DNA from: Fictibacillus nanhaiensis
Lineage (GTDB): Bacteria; Bacillota; Bacilli; Bacillales; Fictibacillaceae
Assembly (NCBI RefSeq): GCF_019801215.1
Contig: NZ_JAHVJO010000002.1
Coordinates: 372,001 to 436,000, forward strand
DNA length: 64,000 nucleotides
Direction of reading: 5' to 3'
The translations under genes were made by a program, and so were the position numbers. This document shows, piece after piece, positions 61,765-64,000 of the stretch. How positions within the stretch are numbered: the first letter of the stretch is position 1; each line of letters begins with the position of its first letter. The notes beneath the pieces are model-generated. The model saw nothing but the letters and a program-made list of their open reading frames with translations, searched no databases and was not told the origin of the DNA.

Positions 61765-62565
61765 TTATTTCGGATGCACAATCGTATTTAACAGACCTCC
61801 GACAATAATCATCATCGCAGACAGGTAAAACCACAGCATTAAAACAACGATACCGGCGAGTTGTCCATAAAGTACGGAATAGTTGCTTCCACTTACATAA
61901 GATGCGAAACTAAGCGAAACGAGCTGCCAGCTTATCGTGGTAAACAACGCACCGGGCAAAACCTCACTGAATTTCAACTTAATACTTGGTGCGAAAGAAT
62001 ACAACACGATAAAAAAGGCTAATAGAAACAGGCTGCCTATTCCCCATTGCAGCACTACCCATAACTTTTGAAACGCGCCATTCGAAAAAACACCTTCTAG
62101 ATAAACCCTTAGCACTTTTTCAAATAAAGGCACAATGACTGAGAATACGATTACAATCATAAAACCTATCGTCAATACAAGACTTTCTGCAATTTGTCGT
62201 AAACTGCTCGTTTCACTTCTCACTTCATACGCATCATTCAGAATACGTTTCATGGATTGAAACCCCTTCGATGAAATCCATATGGTCACGATTAAACCGA
62301 GGGATAACAGATGTCCTTCCTGCTTCATTACCGTGTACGATAATGTCTTTTCCATCATCTCATACGTACTTTCAGGGGCATACGGCTGAATGAGCCTTAA
62401 TATGTTCTCTTCCTTTATAGGCAGATACGTCAGCAGCGAATAGATCACCAAAAGAAACGGAAAGACGGACATGAGAAAGTAATACGCCATCTGTGCCGAT
62501 AGATCGTTCACTCTCATGCTGAAGTACCGATCACTTAATTCGTTTAGGACGTGAATGATGTTCAT
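61765..62565 (-). CDS. YihY/BrkB family membrane protein
   Basis: 266 residues with six hydrophobic segments. LSAQMAYYFLMSVFPFLLVIYSLL-like N-terminus, SKGFQSMKRILNDAY near residue 113 and the SGSNYSVLYGQLAG segment near the C-terminus define the YihY/virulence factor BrkB family (once called ribonuclease BN). The function is still unclear; it is an inner-membrane protein of unknown substrate. GAGGTG precedes the ATG. It is convergent with the oxoprolinase operon. Confidence 0.9.
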   Translation of the reverse strand: MNIIHVLNELSDRYFSMRVNDLSAQMAYYFLMSVFPFLLVIYSLLTYLPIKEENILRLIQPYAPESTYEMMEKTLSYTVMKQEGHLLSLGLIVTIWISSKGFQSMKRILNDAYEVRSETSSLRQIAESLVLTIGFMIVIVFSVIVPLFEKVLRVYLEGVFSNGAFQKLWVVLQWGIGSLFLLAFFIVLYSFAPSIKLKFSEVLPGALFTTISWQLVSLSFASYVSGSNYSVLYGQLAGIVVLMLWFYLSAMMIIVGGLLNTIVHPK

Positions 62566-63080
62566 GGCTTAACACCTCGCATCTAAAAAGAACCTGTAAA
62601 CAGGCTATCTTTACTAGAATACGTGTGCAGATTACCAATTAGAGCAATTATTTTATTTAAAAAGAGTACCTCTATAAAAGTAACGGGTTCTCTTTTGAGG
62701 GAGAAAACGAGAAAAAATAAGCCAAATCGCATAGTAATTAGCATCATAAATCGCAACGAAATTAGTTGTGGTTCTTTTTTGATATATAAGGATTTTGGTG
62801 AAAACACACCACATTTATTACCTTAATCATCACCCTAATTAGCATAGTTTTTAGCAAGATGACAATAGCTATTGTCACGCGACGATTTGATATGTTAATT
62901 CGCTTGTCAATTAACCTGCCATTCTTAACGAAAAAGAATAAAAAAAACGATAAAATCGAATATATTATAAGGTTAAAAATAAGGAGTTTCTTATTCAATA
63001 AAAGGGCTGGTTAATTTAATGAACCGTTTTTAGAAACTTTAATAACGTATGTAACGTCTTTTTGATTAAGGGGGAATATT
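62566..63080. other. 515-bp intergenic region with an 18-bp palindrome
   Basis: AT-rich DNA with no supportable gene. Short frames on both strands (62583-62807, 62623-62826 and 62762-62998) lack ribosome sites and recognisable products. It contains the perfect palindrome TGACAATAGCTATTGTCA at 62860-62877 and presumably the promoters of yihY (minus) and the DUF4362 lipoprotein gene (plus). Confidence 0.6.
62860..62877. promoter_or_regulatory. 18-bp perfect palindrome, possible operator
   Basis: TGACAATAG/CTATTGTCA with no spacer, about 200 bp upstream of the DUF4362 lipoprotein gene. No T-run follows, so it is not a terminator. A dimeric repressor site is possible; the regulator is unknown. 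Confidence 0.4.
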
Positions 63081-63512
63081 ATGAAAAAGTTATATATTTT
63101 ATTAGCTGTACTTAGTTTTGCGTTACTGGGTTGTTCTCAAGAACCAACTACTGAAATTGAATTAGAATTGAATAAAAATCAATCAAATGAAATTGAAGAA
63201 GTAGTAAATAATCACAATGACATTAAGAACTTAGAGGGTTTAGATAGATTTGTTAAGAATGTAGAAAATCAAAATGAAGCTAAAATTAATTATATTCAGT
63301 ATGGGATAGAGGGACAAAAAGGTGTTAGGACATTGAAGTTTGATGGAGAAGAAATTAATGTTTCTCATAGTGTAAATGGTGATTTTATTGAGGAATATAA
63401 TTGCCAAAAAATAAAAATTGAAACAGAAAAAGACATTAAAAAATATATTCTCAGCGAGTGTACAGGAAATTATAATGGTGACTTCGAGTTGTTATCAATC
63501 CAAAATAAATGA
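63081..63512 (+). CDS. DUF4362-domain lipoprotein
   Basis: 143 residues. The signal (MKKLYILLAVLSFALLGC) ends in a lipobox with Cys18, so the protein is lipid-anchored to the outer membrane face. The mature part contains VVNNHNDIKNLEGLDRFVKNV and a beta-rich tail with CQKIKIE and CTGNYNG, a pattern of the DUF4362 family, whose function is unknown. GGGGG is found ten bases before the ATG. The gene is monocistronic with its own terminator. Confidence 0.8.
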   Translation: MKKLYILLAVLSFALLGCSQEPTTEIELELNKNQSNEIEEVVNNHNDIKNLEGLDRFVKNVENQNEAKINYIQYGIEGQKGVRTLKFDGEEINVSHSVNGDFIEEYNCQKIKIETEKDIKKYILSECTGNYNGDFELLSIQNK

Positions 63513-63549
63513 CCTATCGGGTACATTAATTGAATAAGGGTATAAGAAA

Positions 63550-63578
63550 ACGACCAGACGAAAATCTGGTCGTTTTTA
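63550..63578 (+). terminator. Intrinsic terminator of the DUF4362 gene
   Basis: AACGACCAGA-CGAAAA-TCTGGTCGTT hairpin followed by TTTAA. Confidence 0.82.
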
Positions 63579-63694
63579 ATGTCATTTACCTATCCAATGA
63601 TAGTGCTATTTCCCCTGCTAAAAGGCTTGCGAATTATGATTTTCTCCTCCAAAAGAGAACCCCTTATATAAAAGAGACACTCCTTTTTAATCCT

Positions 63695-64000
63695 CTATTC
63701 TCCAATTCCCTTTGCTGCAGCTTTTACTAAAGCCACTGTCTGATCGACTGTGTTTTTCCGGAATTCTTTAAATTCATCTGTAATGTAAACAGATTTATCT
63801 TCTGGATAGTATTCTTGAGCTGCGATATGAAGGTGACCGCCCGGAATGTCATATGCTTTGAGCCCTATGCGTACACGATTGGATCGGTATTGACTCTCAT
63901 TAGAAAGATAACTTCCACCCCCGCCTTGTCTTGCCTTTGATTCTGGAGTTGGACCGTTTTCATGACAAACATATGGATCGTCATAGTTTGGCGGGAGCCA
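63695..64000 (-). CDS. Unidentified protein, C-terminal fragment (cut by right edge)
   Basis: The last 101 residues of a minus-strand gene, stop TAG at 63695-63697. The frame starts WLPPNYDDPYVCHENGPTPE at the edge and includes GGGGSYLSNESQYRSNRVR, PGGHLHIAAQEYYPEDKS and NTVDQTVALVKAAAKGIGE. The YLSNE/GHLHI/TVDQTVALV layout weakly recalls C-terminal parts of the pyroglutamyl-peptidase (C15) fold, but I cannot confirm this. The rest of the gene lies outside the window. It has no visible operon partner on this side. Confidence 0.7.
   Translation of the reverse strand, partial: WLPPNYDDPYVCHENGPTPESKARQGGGGSYLSNESQYRSNRVRIGLKAYDIPGGHLHIAAQEYYPEDKSVYITDEFKEFRKNTVDQTVALVKAAAKGIGE

Noticed and set aside
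62762-62998. Small membrane protein gene on the minus strand
   Set aside because: Hydrophobic start but no ribosome site, very AT-rich, and no family resemblance; probably random.

Overview
The window looks like chromosomal DNA of a low-GC Gram-positive, spore-former-type bacterium of the Bacillaceae. Supporting signs are AGGAGG-like ribosome binding sites, frequent TTG/GTG starts, YndJ/YndH-type genes, a kipI-kipA-ycsG-ycsI block, a WalR-type box and a cre box. A Fictibacillus-like organism would fit, but that is inference. No rRNA, tRNA, insertion sequence, prophage or CRISPR array was seen.

About 0-47 kb is a cell-envelope region. Three minus-strand polysaccharide operons lie in it. Operon 1 (6874 down past position 1) encodes a GT4 glycosyltransferase, a Wzx-type flippase, a WlbA-like oxidoreductase, a WbpA-like UDP-HexNAc dehydrogenase, a WecB-type 2-epimerase and a second GT4 cut by the window edge. 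Operon 2 (21324 to 11531) runs from a frameshifted galU through a polyprenyl-phosphate sugar transferase, a polymerase fused to a GT4, a PssD/PssE pair, a MurJ-like flippase, a pyruvyltransferase-family protein and a serine-acetyltransferase-like enzyme to a UDP-glucose dehydrogenase. Operon 3 (39347 to 35403) encodes a GT-C-like membrane protein, GtrA, a GtrB-like GT2 and GalE. A LytR-CpsA-Psr ligase, an intact GalU and a class D sortase with its LPXTA substrate sit among them.

Interleaved with these operons are six secreted proteins with three cell-wall-binding type 2 (CWB2, PF04122) repeats each: two amidases, two proteins with a dimethylformamidase-beta-like C-terminal domain, a subtilase, and one with an unrecognised N-terminal domain. 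There is also an unanchored dimethylformamidase-like paralogue and an unanchored subtilase. The arrangement recalls the Clostridioides difficile S-layer/PSII locus, where CWB2 proteins are encoded beside the genes for their anchoring polymer. A promoter-like motif is shared by three of the surface-protein genes. Further envelope enzymes follow: two NlpC/P60 peptidases, a PBP2a-type transpeptidase lipoprotein and a C39-like peptidase.

From about 47 to 64 kb the content is more housekeeping-like and, in 50-53 kb and 58-61.7 kb, visibly richer in GC. It holds VanZ, an SGNH hydrolase, a DJ-1/PfpI protein, a kinase-isomerase-aldolase operon best read as 5-deoxyribose salvage (drdKIA) with an upstream cre box, a YndJ/YndH/DoxX-like operon, a NERD-domain protein preceded by five 21-bp phased repeats, a 5-oxoprolinase-type operon (pxpB, pxpC, a non-canonical Nramp, a YcsI-type hydro-lyase) lacking pxpA, a YihY protein, a DUF4362 lipoprotein and a gene cut by the right edge.
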